Positions 8,862-19,241 of a DNA stretch of 64,000 bases are shown here, piece after piece. The translations under genes and the position numbers were made by a program. The stretch lies in contig NZ_CP034852.1 in the NCBI RefSeq assembly GCF_005080825.1, forward strand, positions 74,203 through 138,202. The letters are read 5' to 3'. Every line of letters begins with the position of its first letter. Position 1 is the stretch's first letter. A model generated the notes under the pieces. That model did no database searches, had not been told where the DNA came from, and saw only the letters and a list, made by a program, of their open reading frames with translations. Source of the stretch: Buchnera aphidicola (Thelaxes californica) (GTDB lineage Bacteria > Pseudomonadota > Gammaproteobacteria > Enterobacterales > Enterobacteriaceae).

Positions 8862-9821
8862 ATGAATCAATTAGATTATTTAAAAAAAATGAGTATTGTT
8901 GTTGCAGATACAGGTGATATTATTTCCATTAAAAAATATCAACCTCAAGATGCAACTACAAACCCTTCATTAATATTAAAAGCTGTAGAATCTGGTATGT
9001 ATAATCATTTATTACAAACAGCAGTAACATATTCAAAAAAAATAGGTGGTACATATCTTATACAATTACAAAATGCAGTAAAAAAATTATCTGTTTTAAT
9101 TGGAATAGAAATATTAAACAATATACCTGGTCGAATTTCTACTGAAGTGAATGCAATGTTTTCATTTAGTTATGAAGATTCTTTAAGAGAATCTCGCGAT
9201 ATAATTAATTTATATGAGGAATCAGGTATTAATCGTTCAAGAATATTAATTAAATTAGCTGCAACATGGCAATGTATTTGTGCAGCGCGTGAATTAAAAA
9301 AAGAAAATATTCAATGTAATTTAACATTATTATTTTCTTTTGCGCAAGCAAAAGCTTGTGCTGATGCTCAAGTATTTTTAATATCACCTTTTGTTGGAAG
9401 AATTTTTGATTGGTATAAAAATAAAAATTTACTACCATATTATTCAATAGATATTGATCCAGGAGTATTATCTGTAAAAAAAATTTTTGATTATTATAAA
9501 AAAAATCAATATAAAACAATTATAATGGCAGCTAGTTTTCGTACAATAGAGCAAGTATTAGCATTGTCAGGATGTGATTATTTAACAATTTCTCCGGAAT
9601 TATTACAATCTTTAAAAGAAAAAAAAACTATGATATCGCTTCAATTAGACAAAAATTCAGTTAATAGTTCAAAAATTATTCCTAAATTTTTATTTACAGA
9701 ATCTGATTTTTATTTTGAACACAATCAAGATGCAATGGCTGTAGAAAAATTATCTGAAGGTATACGTCAATTTGTTTTTGACCAAAAAAAATTAGAAAAA
9801 ATATTATCACAATATATATAA
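8862..9821 (+). CDS. talA: Transaldolase A
   Basis: Transaldolase moves a dihydroxyacetone unit between sugar phosphates in the non-oxidative pentose phosphate branch. The Schiff-base lysine is in RILIKLAATWQ; DATTNPSLI at the N-terminus, CNLTLLFSFAQA and SPFVGRIFDWY are also present. It has 319 residues against 316 for E. coli TalA. GAGG precedes the ATG by 7 nt. It forms a pair with tktB 55 bp downstream, the same arrangement as E. coli talA-tktB, and supplies erythrose 4-phosphate for chorismate and ribose 5-phosphate for histidine. Confidence 0.95.
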   Translation: MNQLDYLKKMSIVVADTGDIISIKKYQPQDATTNPSLILKAVESGMYNHLLQTAVTYSKKIGGTYLIQLQNAVKKLSVLIGIEILNNIPGRISTEVNAMFSFSYEDSLRESRDIINLYEESGINRSRILIKLAATWQCICAARELKKENIQCNLTLLFSFAQAKACADAQVFLISPFVGRIFDWYKNKNLLPYYSIDIDPGVLSVKKIFDYYKKNQYKTIIMAASFRTIEQVLALSGCDYLTISPELLQSLKEKKTMISLQLDKNSVNSSKIIPKFLFTESDFYFEHNQDAMAVEKLSEGIRQFVFDQKKLEKILSQYI

Positions 9822-9876
9822 ATATTTTTATATTATGTTACTTGTATATATAAAATTGTCTTAATAAGGAAAATGT

Positions 9877-11877
9877 ATGTCTTTAATTTTAAAAAAAACT
9901 GCTAATGCTTTACGTATGTTAAGTATTGATGCTATTGAAAAAGCACAATCAGGTCATCCTGGAGCTCCTATGGGTATGGCGGATATTGCTGATGTATTGT
10001 GGAGAAAATTTTTAAAACATAATCCAAAAAATCCAAAATGGAGTAATCGAGATAGATTTATTTTGTCGAATGGTCATGCTTCAATGTTATTGTATAGTTT
10101 ATTGCATCTTTCAGGTTATGATATTTCTATAGAACAAATAAAAAATTTTAGAAAATTAAATTCTATTACTCCTGGTCATCCTGAATTTGGACATACTCCT
10201 GGAGTAGAAATGACTACCGGACCATTAGGTCAAGGTTTAGCAAATGCTGTTGGAGTAGCAATTGCGGAACGTACTTTTGGAGCTTATTTTAATAGACCAA
10301 ATTATTCAATTGTAGATCATTATACTTGGGTTTTTGCTGGAGATGGTTGTTTGATGGAAGGTATTTCTCATGAAGTAGCTTCATTAGCTGGTACTTTAAA
10401 ATTATCAAAATTAATTGTTTTTTATGATCGTAATAATATTTCGATTGATGGTGAAACAAAAGGATGGTTTACTGAAGACGTTGCAAAACGTTTTAAAGCC
10501 TATCATTGGAATGTTATTGATAATGTTAATGGTCATGATTTTAATAATATATATCAAGCAATTCATCAAGCAAAAAAACAACAAAAAAAACCTTCTTTAA
10601 TTATTTGCGATACTATTATTGGTTATGGTTCTCCTAATAAAAGTGGAAAAGAAGAATGTCATGGTGCTCCTTTAGGTGTTGATGAAATATTATTAACAAA
10701 AAAATTCTTAAATTGGGAATATGAAGCATTTTATGTACCTACAGAAATATATTCTAAATGGAATTTTCATGATCAAGGAAGTAAATTAGAAAAAAATTGG
10801 AAAGAATTATTTACAAAATATAGTATAGAATATCCAGAATTATCTAATGAATATAATAGAAGAATAAATGGTTTATTACCACAAACATGGGAAAAAAATA
10901 GTGAATTATATATACAAAGTATATGTAATCTTAACAATGAATTATCAACACGTAAAGCGTCGCAAAATATTTTAGAACAATGGGGTAAATGGTTTCCAGA
11001 ATTAATTGGAGGTTCTGCAGATTTAGCACCTAGTAATTTAACTATGTGGTCTGGTTCACAATCAATTAAAGATAATATTTCAGGTAATTATATTCATTAT
11101 GGAGTACGTGAATTTGGTATGACTGCTATTGCTAATGGTATAGCTAATTATGGAGGTTTTATTCCTTATACAGCAACATTTTTAATGTTTGTAGAATATG
11201 CAAGGAATGCAGTAAGAATGGCCGCTATGATGAAAATAAAACATATTTTTATATATACTCATGACTCTATCGGTTTAGGTGAAGATGGACCGACACATCA
11301 ACCAATAGAACAATTAATTAGTTTAAGAACTACACCTAATTTAAATGTTTGGCGTCCTAGTGATCAATTAGAAACAGCAATATCATGGAAATCAGCATTA
11401 GAAAGTAAATATACTCCTACTGCTTTAATTTTATCACGTCAAAATTTAGTTCCAATTAATAGAAATAGTATGCAAATAAAAAATATTTATAAAGGTGGTT
11501 ATGTATTACAAGATTTTAATGCTTATCCAAATTTAATATTAATTAGTAGCGGTTCAGAATTATGGATAACTATGTGTGCAGCAAAAATTTTAAGTAAAAA
11601 AGGGTACTCTGTAAGAGTTGTTTCTATGCCTTGTACTAATATTTTTGATGTTCAAAATCCAACTTATAAAAATTTAGTATTACCTAAAAAAGTAAATAAA
11701 CGTATTGCTATTGAAGCTAGTTCATCTAATTTTTGGTATAAATATGTTGGTTTAGATGGTGTAGTGATAGGAATAGATATGTTTGGGGAGTCTGCTCCAG
11801 CTCCAGAATTATTTAAAAAGTTTGGTTTTACAATAAATAATATAGTAAAAAAATCTGAATTATTATTAAATAAATAA
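9877..11877 (+). CDS. tktB: Transketolase
   Basis: Thiamine diphosphate enzyme transferring two-carbon units between sugar phosphates. It has 666 residues, the usual length. [24 protein letters not shown], the ThDP motif GDGCLMEG...NN and the GEDGPTHQP loop are present. The symbol tktB follows the E. coli talA-tktB linkage; the sequence cannot distinguish tktA from tktB. AAGGA lies upstream of the ATG. The codon use is strongly AT-biased, yet the active-site segments are nearly unchanged. Confidence 0.94.
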   Translation: MSLILKKTANALRMLSIDAIEKAQSGHPGAPMGMADIADVLWRKFLKHNPKNPKWSNRDRFILSNGHASMLLYSLLHLSGYDISIEQIKNFRKLNSITPGHPEFGHTPGVEMTTGPLGQGLANAVGVAIAERTFGAYFNRPNYSIVDHYTWVFAGDGCLMEGISHEVASLAGTLKLSKLIVFYDRNNISIDGETKGWFTEDVAKRFKAYHWNVIDNVNGHDFNNIYQAIHQAKKQQKKPSLIICDTIIGYGSPNKSGKEECHGAPLGVDEILLTKKFLNWEYEAFYVPTEIYSKWNFHDQGSKLEKNWKELFTKYSIEYPELSNEYNRRINGLLPQTWEKNSELYIQSICNLNNELSTRKASQNILEQWGKWFPELIGGSADLAPSNLTMWSGSQSIKDNISGNYIHYGVREFGMTAIANGIANYGGFIPYTATFLMFVEYARNAVRMAAMMKIKHIFIYTHDSIGLGEDGPTHQPIEQLISLRTTPNLNVWRPSDQLETAISWKSALESKYTPTALILSRQNLVPINRNSMQIKNIYKGGYVLQDFNAYPNLILISSGSELWITMCAAKILSKKGYSVRVVSMPCTNIFDVQNPTYKNLVLPKKVNKRIAIEASSSNFWYKYVGLDGVVIGIDMFGESAPAPELFKKFGFTINNIVKKSELLLNK

Positions 11878-11912
11878 ATGTTTTTTATAAAATTTTTAAA
11901 ATTAATATATAT

Positions 11913-11944
11913 AAAATATTTTTATTATTTTTTAAAAATATTTT
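11913..11944 (+). terminator. AT-only hairpin after tktB
   Basis: An 11-bp stem (11913-11923 with 11934-11944) with a 10-nt loop lies 36 nt after the tktB stop. The 3' arm ends in TTTT. All pairs are A-T, so it could be chance; listed for its position. Confidence 0.3.
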
Positions 11945-12070
11945 GGATATTTTTAAAATTATTAATTTTACTTCAATTGTATAAATATACATATTATTAT
12001 AATTTGATAGCTATTTTAAATATAATAAAAAAATGAAATTATTGTAATTAATTATAAAGGAAAAAGTTTT

Positions 12071-13201
12071 ATGTTAAGTGATATTACTAAACTTACACAA
12101 GAATTAGTTCAAATTCCTTCTATAAGTCCTTATGATAAAGGTTGTCAAAAAATTTTAATAGATAGATTATTAAAATTAGATTTTAATGTAGAAGAAATAA
12201 ATATTAATAATACAAATAATTTTTGGGCATATAAAGGATCAGGAAAGACTTTTGCTTTTTTAGGTCATACAGATGTTGTCCCTCCTGGTAATTTAAATTT
12301 ATGGAATACACATCCTTTTCAAGGCATTATTAAAAATAATTGTTTATATGGTAGAGGGGCTGCTGATATGAAAGGTTCTTTAGCTGCGATGATAATAGCT
12401 ATTGAACGTTTTTTTTTAAAAAATCATGGTTTATATAAAGGAAGAATTGCTTTTTTAGTTACTTCGGATGAAGAAGATAAAGGCATAGATGGTATTGCTC
12501 AAGTAATCAATATTTTAAAAGAAAAAAAAGAAAAAATTGATTATTGTTTAGTAGGTGAACCTACAAGTACTAATTATATTGGAGATATTATTAAAAATGG
12601 AAGACGCGGTTCCGTGAATATTGAATTAGTTATAAAAGGAATACAAGGGCACATTGCGTATCCTCATTTATCAATTAACCCTATTCATAAATCTTTACCA
12701 TTTTTAGTTGATTTAATGAATAAAGAATGGGATCAAGGTAATCATAATTTTCCTCCTACTATGTTACAAATTTCTAATATTAAAGTAGATACTGAAAAAA
12801 ATAATGTGACACCTGGTGAAATAATTATTAATTTTAATTTACGTACGAATGGTATTAGAGATATAGAAGATATTAAAAATAATATACAAAAATTATTATC
12901 TCAATATAATTTAAAATATTCTATATATTATAATATTTCAGCGAAACCTTATTTTACCAAACCTGGTATATTAATAGATATAGTGCAACAAGCTGTTTTT
13001 AAAGAAACTGGTAATTTTCCTAAAAATTCAACTTCAGGAGGTACATCTGATGGTCGTTTTTTATCCGATTTGGGATCTGAAGTAATAGAATTAGGTTTAA
13101 TTAATCGTACTATTCATCAAATTAACGAAAACGTTCAATTATTAGATTTAAAAATATTATCTCGTATATATCAAAATATTTTAGAATTAATTATGGTTTA
13201 A
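12071..13201 (+). CDS. dapE: Succinyl-diaminopimelate desuccinylase
   Basis: DapE removes succinate from N-succinyl-LL-diaminopimelate in the lysine and peptidoglycan precursor pathway. It is a two-zinc M20 enzyme: FLGHTDVVPPG (metal His), GRGAADMKGS (bridging Asp), TSDEEDKG (catalytic Glu), VGEPTS and the C-terminal TIHQINE (metal His) are all visible. The length is 376 residues (E. coli 375). AAGGA lies before the ATG. A good intrinsic terminator follows. It converges with dapA, another lysine gene, on the opposite strand. Confidence 0.95.
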   Translation: MLSDITKLTQELVQIPSISPYDKGCQKILIDRLLKLDFNVEEININNTNNFWAYKGSGKTFAFLGHTDVVPPGNLNLWNTHPFQGIIKNNCLYGRGAADMKGSLAAMIIAIERFFLKNHGLYKGRIAFLVTSDEEDKGIDGIAQVINILKEKKEKIDYCLVGEPTSTNYIGDIIKNGRRGSVNIELVIKGIQGHIAYPHLSINPIHKSLPFLVDLMNKEWDQGNHNFPPTMLQISNIKVDTEKNNVTPGEIIINFNLRTNGIRDIEDIKNNIQKLLSQYNLKYSIYYNISAKPYFTKPGILIDIVQQAVFKETGNFPKNSTSGGTSDGRFLSDLGSEVIELGLINRTIHQINENVQLLDLKILSRIYQNILELIMV

Positions 13202-13279
13202 ATATTTGTTAATATAATTTAATACATTATAGTTTACTTAATGTTAAATATATTAGATATATACAATTATTTCTTTAAT

Positions 13280-13316
13280 AACATACGTAGTAAAAAGATA
13301 CTCCGTATGTTTTTTT
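13280..13316 (+). terminator. Intrinsic terminator after dapE
   Basis: 13280-13287 pairs with 13304-13311 (8 bp including several G-C pairs); after one mismatch four more pairs close a 6-nt loop. A run of seven T follows directly (13310-13316). It lies 80 nt past the dapE stop and is one of the clearest terminators in the window. Confidence 0.7.
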
Positions 13317-13410
13317 ACTTTTTATTCAGTTTTGATATATATTAATTGATTTTACATGTTTAAAAAAAAATTGATTTGTTTATATAATGTTATAAAGTTG
13401 TAATTTTAGT

Positions 13411-14304
13411 TTAACTAGAATTACATGTTTTAATAACAAATTGATTAATGATATTATTTAATATTTTTTTATTATCACTAGATAACATTGTTAATGGTAG
13501 TCTTAGTTTTGAATTTTCAATTAAACCTAATTTTTGAGCGGCCCATTTTACCGGGATAGGATTGGTTTCGATAAAAAGATATTTATGAAGAGGCATTAAT
13601 AATTGATTAATTAATTGAGCATTATAGTAATCTTCTTTTAAAGCGATTCTACACATTTGAGCCATTTCTTTTGCTGCAATATTTGCAGTTACAGAAATTA
13701 CTCCATCTCCTCCAAGTTTTATAAAATCTAATGCTGTTGCATCATCACCGCTTAGTAATAAGAAATTTTTTTTGATTAATGTTTTAATTTGATTAATTCT
13801 AGATAAATCTCCTGTTGCTTCTTTAATCCCTATGATATTTTTATATTTAGCAAGTTTAGCAATAGTTTCCGGAAGTAAGTCACATCCTGTACGTATAGGT
13901 ATATTATATAGAATTTGCGGTAAACTAGTATTTTCAGAAATAGATTTGAAATGTTCGTATAATCCTTTTTGAGTAGGTCTATTATAATATGGTGTAACAC
14001 TTAAGCATGCTGATATTCCTACATTTTCAAATTTTTGAGTTAAATTAATACTTTCTTCAGTTGCATTTGATCCTGTACCAGCAATAATCGGAATTTTTTT
14101 TTCTACTAAATCTACAGTACGTAATACTAAATTTATATGTTCTTTTTGACTTAATGTAGAAGATTCTCCTGTTGTGCCTACTGATACAATAGCTGAAGTA
14201 TTATTTTTAATATGATATGTGATTAAATTTTTTAAACTTTTTGGGCATAATTTACCTTTTTCATCCATGGGGGTAATTAATGCCACTATACTTCCTTTAA
14301 ACAT
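13411..14304 (-). CDS. dapA: 4-Hydroxy-tetrahydrodipicolinate synthase
   Basis: DapA condenses pyruvate with aspartate semialdehyde, the first lysine-specific step. The Schiff-base lysine is in [10 protein letters not shown], the catalytic Tyr in [10 protein letters not shown], and the GTTGES loop is intact. It has 297 residues against 292. The lysine feedback site of the E. coli enzyme (Ser48, Ala49, His53, His56, Asn80, Glu84, Tyr106) is partly changed: position 53 is Gln and 49 is Ser, while His56, Asn80, Glu84 and Tyr106 remain. AGAG precedes the ATG. A hairpin sits in its leader. Confidence 0.95.
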   Translation of the reverse strand: MFKGSIVALITPMDEKGKLCPKSLKNLITYHIKNNTSAIVSVGTTGESSTLSQKEHINLVLRTVDLVEKKIPIIAGTGSNATEESINLTQKFENVGISACLSVTPYYNRPTQKGLYEHFKSISENTSLPQILYNIPIRTGCDLLPETIAKLAKYKNIIGIKEATGDLSRINQIKTLIKKNFLLLSGDDATALDFIKLGGDGVISVTANIAAKEMAQMCRIALKEDYYNAQLINQLLMPLHKYLFIETNPIPVKWAAQKLGLIENSKLRLPLTMLSSDNKKILNNIINQFVIKTCNSS

Positions 14305-14678
14305 TTTATTTATCTCTTGAAAAATAGTATTGTAATAAAACTAATATTTACTATTCTTAATAGTTATTAGTTTTTTTTTATTGTATAGTTTTAAAATTTT
14401 TATAAAAATATATTTTTTTATTGGAGTATATAATAATTTTTTTATAAAATTGTTTAAAAATATGAATTTATTTGTATTATTATATTTTTATTATGTATTT
14501 AAATAGTATTTAAATATATTTTTTTATAATATTATGTATATATTATATGTGTTTTTTCATATTAAAAAAAATTTGTATATTATATATTTATTTGAAATTT
14601 ATGAAAAATATTTATATCAAATGTATGGAACATTATTAATGTAATTATATTTTTAGGTTATATGAAAGATATTTTTTG
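14305..14678. other. Gap between aroC and dapA, no gene seen
   Basis: 374 bp of AT-rich sequence between two minus-strand genes. Apart from the hairpin at 14337-14379 I see no open frame with coding character, no tRNA-like fold and no remnant I can name. The part next to aroC is homopolymer-rich. Confidence 0.6.
14337..14379. promoter_or_regulatory. Hairpin in the dapA leader, terminator-like on the antisense strand
   Basis: 14337-14346 pairs with 14365-14374 (10 bp); after a 3-nt bulge, 14350-14355 pairs with 14359-14364 (6 bp). On the plus strand nine T follow at once (14371-14379), so it looks like a terminator facing away from dapA. On the minus strand it would be a leader hairpin ending 33 nt before the dapA start. 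Which strand matters cannot be told from the sequence. Confidence 0.35.
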
Positions 14679-15776
14679 TTATTTTTTTAAAAAAAAATTT
14701 TTCATAAAAGTATTAACATGTGAACATTGTGCACGATATCTTAAAAAATGGTCCATTAAGATAATTGCTGTCATAGCTTCTGCTATTGGAACAGCTCTTA
14801 AACCAACGCAAGGATCATGTCTTCCTGTAGTGATTATTTTTGTTTCCTGATAATTTTCGTTTATTGTAGATGCTGGAATAGCAATACTTGAAGTGGGTTT
14901 TAAAGCGATAGTCAATATTATTTGATTACCATTGCTAATTCCTCCTAAAATTCCTCCTGAATGATTACTAAGATATTTTTTTGAAGACATTTCATCTCGA
15001 TGTAAACTCCCTTTTTGTTCAACTACATTAATACCATCTCCTATTTCTACTGATTTTACTGCATTAATACTCATTAATGCATGTGCTAAATCTGCATCTA
15101 ATCGATCAAAAACTGGTTCTCCAAGTCCAATAGGGACATTGTTTACTATTATTCTAATTTTAGCTCCAATTGAATCTTTATCTTTTTTTAATTGCTTAAT
15201 AAAATTTTCTAATTCAACAATTTTTTTTTTATCTGCACAAAAAAATGGATTTTCTTTAATAAAAGATAAATTTGTTTCTTTACATTTAATTGGACCCATT
15301 TGTTTAAGATAACCTAATATTTTTATATTACAATTTTCTTTTAAATATTTTTTTGCTATTGCACCAGCTGCAACACGAATTACTGTTTCTCTTGCAGATG
15401 ATCTTCCTCCTCCTCTATAATCGCGTATTCCATATTTGTAAGTATAAGTAAAATCTGCATGACCAGGACGAAATTTATTTTTTATAGATTGATAATCTTC
15501 AGAACGTGTATCTTGATTTTTTATATTTAGACCTATACTGGTTCCTGTTGTTTTTCCTTCAAATATTCCTGATAATATTTCAATAATATCATGTTCGCGA
15601 CGTTGTGTAGTATATTTTGAATTTCCTGGTTTTCTTTTATTTAGATCTTTTTGTATGTCAGAACATGATAAATACATTCCAGGAGGCATACCATCGATAA
15701 TTCCTCCTAAAGAAATTCCATGTGATTCTCCAAATGTTGTTACTTTAAATATTTTTCCAATAGTGTTTCCGGACAT
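14679..15776 (-). CDS. aroC: Chorismate synthase
   Basis: AroC makes chorismate from 5-enolpyruvylshikimate 3-phosphate, using reduced FMN. It has 365 residues (E. coli 361). Motifs: [20 protein letters not shown] with a catalytic His, the arginine-rich [12 protein letters not shown], and [17 protein letters not shown] near the C-terminus. A short lysine/phenylalanine tail extends the C-terminus. Its need for FMNH2 links it to the riboflavin genes ribE and ribF in this window. Confidence 0.96.
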   Translation of the reverse strand: MSGNTIGKIFKVTTFGESHGISLGGIIDGMPPGMYLSCSDIQKDLNKRKPGNSKYTTQRREHDIIEILSGIFEGKTTGTSIGLNIKNQDTRSEDYQSIKNKFRPGHADFTYTYKYGIRDYRGGGRSSARETVIRVAAGAIAKKYLKENCNIKILGYLKQMGPIKCKETNLSFIKENPFFCADKKKIVELENFIKQLKKDKDSIGAKIRIIVNNVPIGLGEPVFDRLDADLAHALMSINAVKSVEIGDGINVVEQKGSLHRDEMSSKKYLSNHSGGILGGISNGNQIILTIALKPTSSIAIPASTINENYQETKIITTGRHDPCVGLRAVPIAEAMTAIILMDHFLRYRAQCSHVNTFMKNFFLKK

Positions 15777-15981
15777 AAAAATTTTTCCTTGATATAAAGT
15801 ATATACATTTAATATTTTTTATTTTTAATAATATTAACTATTTTAATATCGTTGAAGTTAAATATTATGTGTATAATAATTAATAATTTAATAAAAAAAT
15901 TAAAATGAATTTTGTTATATATGTATAAAATACAACATTTTTATTATAAAAAATATTATGTTCGTTTAATATTCTTGAGGT

Positions 15982-16527
15982 ATGAATGTAATTATGAATA
16001 AGATAATTGGACAATCTATATGTCCAGATTTTTTTTTATTTCGAGAGCATTGTACAGGAGCACGTGAGTTAGTACAAGATACTATTTTCCATATATCTTC
16101 TTCATCTCATTTAAAAAATAAAAAAAATGATAGTTTTAAAAAAAATTTAGAACAAGAAATACATACTTATTTTTTATCTAATTTTGTTAATGCTGTTAAT
16201 TTTTCAACTAATCCGATTTGTTATTTACGTAATGGTGTAAGTCAAAATAAATTAAAAAATTTAAAAAAAGGTAAGTATCGTCCTGACATTTTTGTTGATT
16301 TACATGGATTAAATAAAAAACAAGCAATTTTAGAATTAAGCACATTAATATTTACATGTAAAAAAGAGCATTTATTTTGTGCTAATATTATACATGGACA
16401 TGGAAAAAATATACTTAAAAACAATATTCCTATATGGTTATCACATCACCCTGATGTTTTAGCATTTTATCAAGATTCTGTATACCAAAATAAAAGTACT
16501 TCCATTATAGTTTTAATTGAATTATAA
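15982..16527 (+). CDS. smrB: Ribosome-collision endonuclease SmrB
   Basis: SmrB (formerly yfcN) is an Smr-domain protein that in E. coli cleaves mRNA between collided ribosomes so that stalled ribosomes can be rescued. It has 181 residues against 183. The N-terminal helix with QDTIFH is kept; the Smr domain runs from about residue 105, with DLHGL, FCANIIHGHGK and LSHHPDVLAFYQ. The DxH and GHGK motifs needed for activity are intact. ATG 15982 is used; ATG 15994 is possible. Keeping a quality-control nuclease stands out against the proofreading losses elsewhere in the window. Confidence 0.93.
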   Translation: MNVIMNKIIGQSICPDFFLFREHCTGARELVQDTIFHISSSSHLKNKKNDSFKKNLEQEIHTYFLSNFVNAVNFSTNPICYLRNGVSQNKLKNLKKGKYRPDIFVDLHGLNKKQAILELSTLIFTCKKEHLFCANIIHGHGKNILKNNIPIWLSHHPDVLAFYQDSVYQNKSTSIIVLIEL

Positions 16528-17020
16528 AATTATTTAAATAAAATAATAAAAAATTTTTTTTATGACTTAAATATATATTTAATTAAGTAATTGTATATTA
16601 ACAACACTCTTTTAAAATAATTAATTTATTATATTTAATATAAAATTTATTAATAAATAATATTAAAATTGTATTTTTTAATTAAAATATCTTGATTGTT
16701 ATTTTTTTTTGTATTATTTCTGATATATTTATAATAATGAATTATATAAAATAATTAATTTAATCAATGGTATGTATTTTTTTGTTTTTTGTTTAAAACA
16801 AATATTTAATTAATTCTTTGGTTATCTTATTTTTTTAAGCTATTTTTTTATTATTATAAAATATAATAAATAATATTTAAATTGTAACAATTTTAAATTG
16901 TGAGAATGTTTTAAAAATATGAATATCTATTTTAATAGATTAATACCATTATTCAATGATATATATGATAAAAAAATAGATTTTTGATTTTTGATAACAT
17001 TTTTACAGGAATTTATAAAC
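16528..17020. other. His operon leader region, no attenuator seen
   Basis: 493 bp before hisG. In E. coli this position holds the hisL leader peptide with seven consecutive His codons and a terminator. I see no run of CAT or CAC codons and no T-tailed terminator. Only a small perfect stem (16925-16931 with 16934-16940) and AT-rich sequence are present. A promoter must lie here, but I cannot place it with confidence. Confidence 0.55.
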
Positions 17021-17920
17021 ATGTCGATTAATAATAGATTGCGTATTGCAATACAAAAATCTGGAAGATTAAGTCAAGATTCAAAAAAAATGTTACTGAG
17101 GTGTGGTATTAAAATTAATTTAGATACAAATAAATTAATTGCATTTTCCGAAAATATGCCTATTGATGTAATGTGTGTAAGAGATGATGATATACCTGGT
17201 TTAATAATAGATAAAGTAGTCGATTTAGGAATAGTAGGAGAAAATGTATTAGAAGAAGAAATATTAAGACGTCAATTTCAAAAAAAAGATATATCTTATA
17301 AAATTTTGCAACGTTTAGATTTTGGAAAATGTCGGTTATCTTTAGGTATACCCATTAATAGAAAATATACATCTATACAAAATTTTTCTAATCTTAGAAT
17401 TGCAACTTCTTATCCTTATATTTTAAAAAATTTTTTTGATGCAAAATCAATTATTTTTCAATCTTTCGTTCTCAATGGTTCTGTAGAAGTTGCTCCTCAA
17501 GTGGGATTAGCAGATGCAATATGTGATTTAGTGTCTACAGGAGCTACATTAGAAGCTAATGGTTTACGAGAAGTAGAGATTGTATATCGTTCTCAAGCAT
17601 GTCTTATATCTCAATCAAAACATGTATCTTTTCAAAAAACAGCTTTAATTAACAAATTAATTACGAGAATTCGAGGTGTTATTAAAGCAAGAGAATCTAA
17701 ATATATTATGTTGCATGCTCCTATTATTAAATTAGAAGAAGTAAAAAAACTGTTAAGAGGAGCTGAACAACCTACTATTTTAAAACTTTCTGGAGATAAA
17801 AATAGAGTAGCTATGCATATGGTGAGTAGTGAAACACTTTTTTGGGAAACAATGGAAAAATTAAAGTGTTTAGGAGCTAGTTCTATTTTAGTGTTACCGA
17901 TCGAAAAAATGATGGAGTAA
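17021..17920 (+). CDS. hisG: ATP phosphoribosyltransferase
   Basis: HisG joins ATP and PRPP in the first step of histidine synthesis and is the feedback-controlled enzyme. A TTG-initiated frame begins at 16991, but the ATG at 17021 has ACAGGA 10-15 nt upstream and gives 299 residues, the E. coli length, starting [17 protein letters not shown]. The catalytic core ([36 protein letters not shown]) and the C-terminal regulatory domain ending [13 protein letters not shown] are intact. First gene of the his operon; hisD starts 5 nt after its stop. Confidence 0.96.
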   Translation: MSINNRLRIAIQKSGRLSQDSKKMLLRCGIKINLDTNKLIAFSENMPIDVMCVRDDDIPGLIIDKVVDLGIVGENVLEEEILRRQFQKKDISYKILQRLDFGKCRLSLGIPINRKYTSIQNFSNLRIATSYPYILKNFFDAKSIIFQSFVLNGSVEVAPQVGLADAICDLVSTGATLEANGLREVEIVYRSQACLISQSKHVSFQKTALINKLITRIRGVIKARESKYIMLHAPIIKLEEVKKLLRGAEQPTILKLSGDKNRVAMHMVSSETLFWETMEKLKCLGASSILVLPIEKMME

Positions 17921-17924
17921 AATA

Positions 17925-19241
17925 ATGAATATATGTAAAAATATATATTATTGGTCAAATTTAAATGCACAAGATAAAAAACAAATTTTATCTCGTCCTG
18001 CTGTGACTAATAAAAAACAAATTGCAAAAGATGTAGAAAATATTATACATACAGTCAAAAAAGAACGGAATCAAGCATTATATAAATATTCTAAATTATT
18101 TGACAATTTTACTATTAAAGATATTAAAAAAAAAAATATAGACATTATCAATTCAAAGAATTTGGTTTCTCAAGAATTTAAAAAAGCAGTACAAATTGCT
18201 AAAAAAAATATTTTTAAATTTCATAATTTACAAAAATTACATGAAATTGATATAGAAATTCAACCTGGAATACGTTGTCAAAAATTAATTCGTCCAATAG
18301 AATCTGTTGGATTATATATACCTGGAGGTACAGCTCCTTTAATTTCAACAGTATTAATGTTAGCTATTCCTGCGATGATTGCTCAATGTAAAAATATTGT
18401 TTTATGTTCTCCACCTAAAATTAGTAATGAAATTTTATACTCTGCATATTCTTGCGGAATTGAAACTATATATGAAATTGGAGGAGCACAAGCAATAGCT
18501 GCTTTAGCTTTTGGAACTGAATCTATTAATAAAGTTGATAAAATTTTTGGACCTGGGAATGCTTATGTAACTGAGGCAAAATTACAAGTAAGTAAAATTA
18601 TTAATGGTCCTAGTATTGATATGTTAGCAGGTCCTTCTGAATTATTAATCATTGCTGATGAAACATCAAGGGCAGATTTTATTGCTTTAGATATGTTATC
18701 ACAATCTGAACATGGTTATGATTCTCAAATTATACTTGTTACTTCCAGTATTAATATTGCTGAAGAAGTAATAATTCACATAAAAAATTTTTTAAAAAAT
18801 TCTGATAGAATAGATTGTATTAATAGTTCTCTTAATAATAGTAAAATTATTATTACTAATGATATTATGGAATGTATATTTATATCTAACCTTTATGCTC
18901 CAGAGCATCTTATTATTCAAACAAAAAATCCAAGGTCTTTATTAAAAAATATTATTAATGCTGGTTCTATTTTTTTAGGTTTATGGTCTCCTGAGTCTGC
19001 AGGTGATTATGCGTCAGGAACTAATCATGTTTTACCAACTTATGGATCTGCTCGTTCTATATCAGGATTAGGAGTATCTGATTTTCAAAAAAGCATGACA
19101 GTACAAGAATTAACTTGTTCCGGATTATCTAATATTGCACATACGATTGAAATTTTAGCTGAATCAGAACAGCTAATTGCTCATAAAAATGCTGTTTCAT
19201 TCCGTTTATCAACAATTATGGATAACTTGAATGATGTTTGA
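17925..19241 (+). CDS. hisD: Histidinol dehydrogenase
   Basis: HisD carries out the last two steps, histidinol to histidine, with NAD and zinc. It has 438 residues (E. coli 434). Motifs: SVGLYIPGGTAPL, KIFGPGNAYVTEAK, AGPSELLIIADE, SQSEHGYDSQ (catalytic Glu-His) and SAGDYASGTNHVLPT. The ATG overlaps the GGAG-containing end of hisG, so the two are coupled. Its 3' end overlaps the hisC start by 8-11 nt. Confidence 0.96.
   Translation: MNICKNIYYWSNLNAQDKKQILSRPAVTNKKQIAKDVENIIHTVKKERNQALYKYSKLFDNFTIKDIKKKNIDIINSKNLVSQEFKKAVQIAKKNIFKFHNLQKLHEIDIEIQPGIRCQKLIRPIESVGLYIPGGTAPLISTVLMLAIPAMIAQCKNIVLCSPPKISNEILYSAYSCGIETIYEIGGAQAIAALAFGTESINKVDKIFGPGNAYVTEAKLQVSKIINGPSIDMLAGPSELLIIADETSRADFIALDMLSQSEHGYDSQIILVTSSINIAEEVIIHIKNFLKNSDRIDCINSSLNNSKIIITNDIMECIFISNLYAPEHLIIQTKNPRSLLKNIINAGSIFLGLWSPESAGDYASGTNHVLPTYGSARSISGLGVSDFQKSMTVQELTCSGLSNIAHTIEILAESEQLIAHKNAVSFRLSTIMDNLNDV

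Noticed and set aside
14662-14850. Plus-strand 62-codon frame at the end of aroC
   Set aside because: It is antisense to the conserved aroC coding sequence and has no features of its own.
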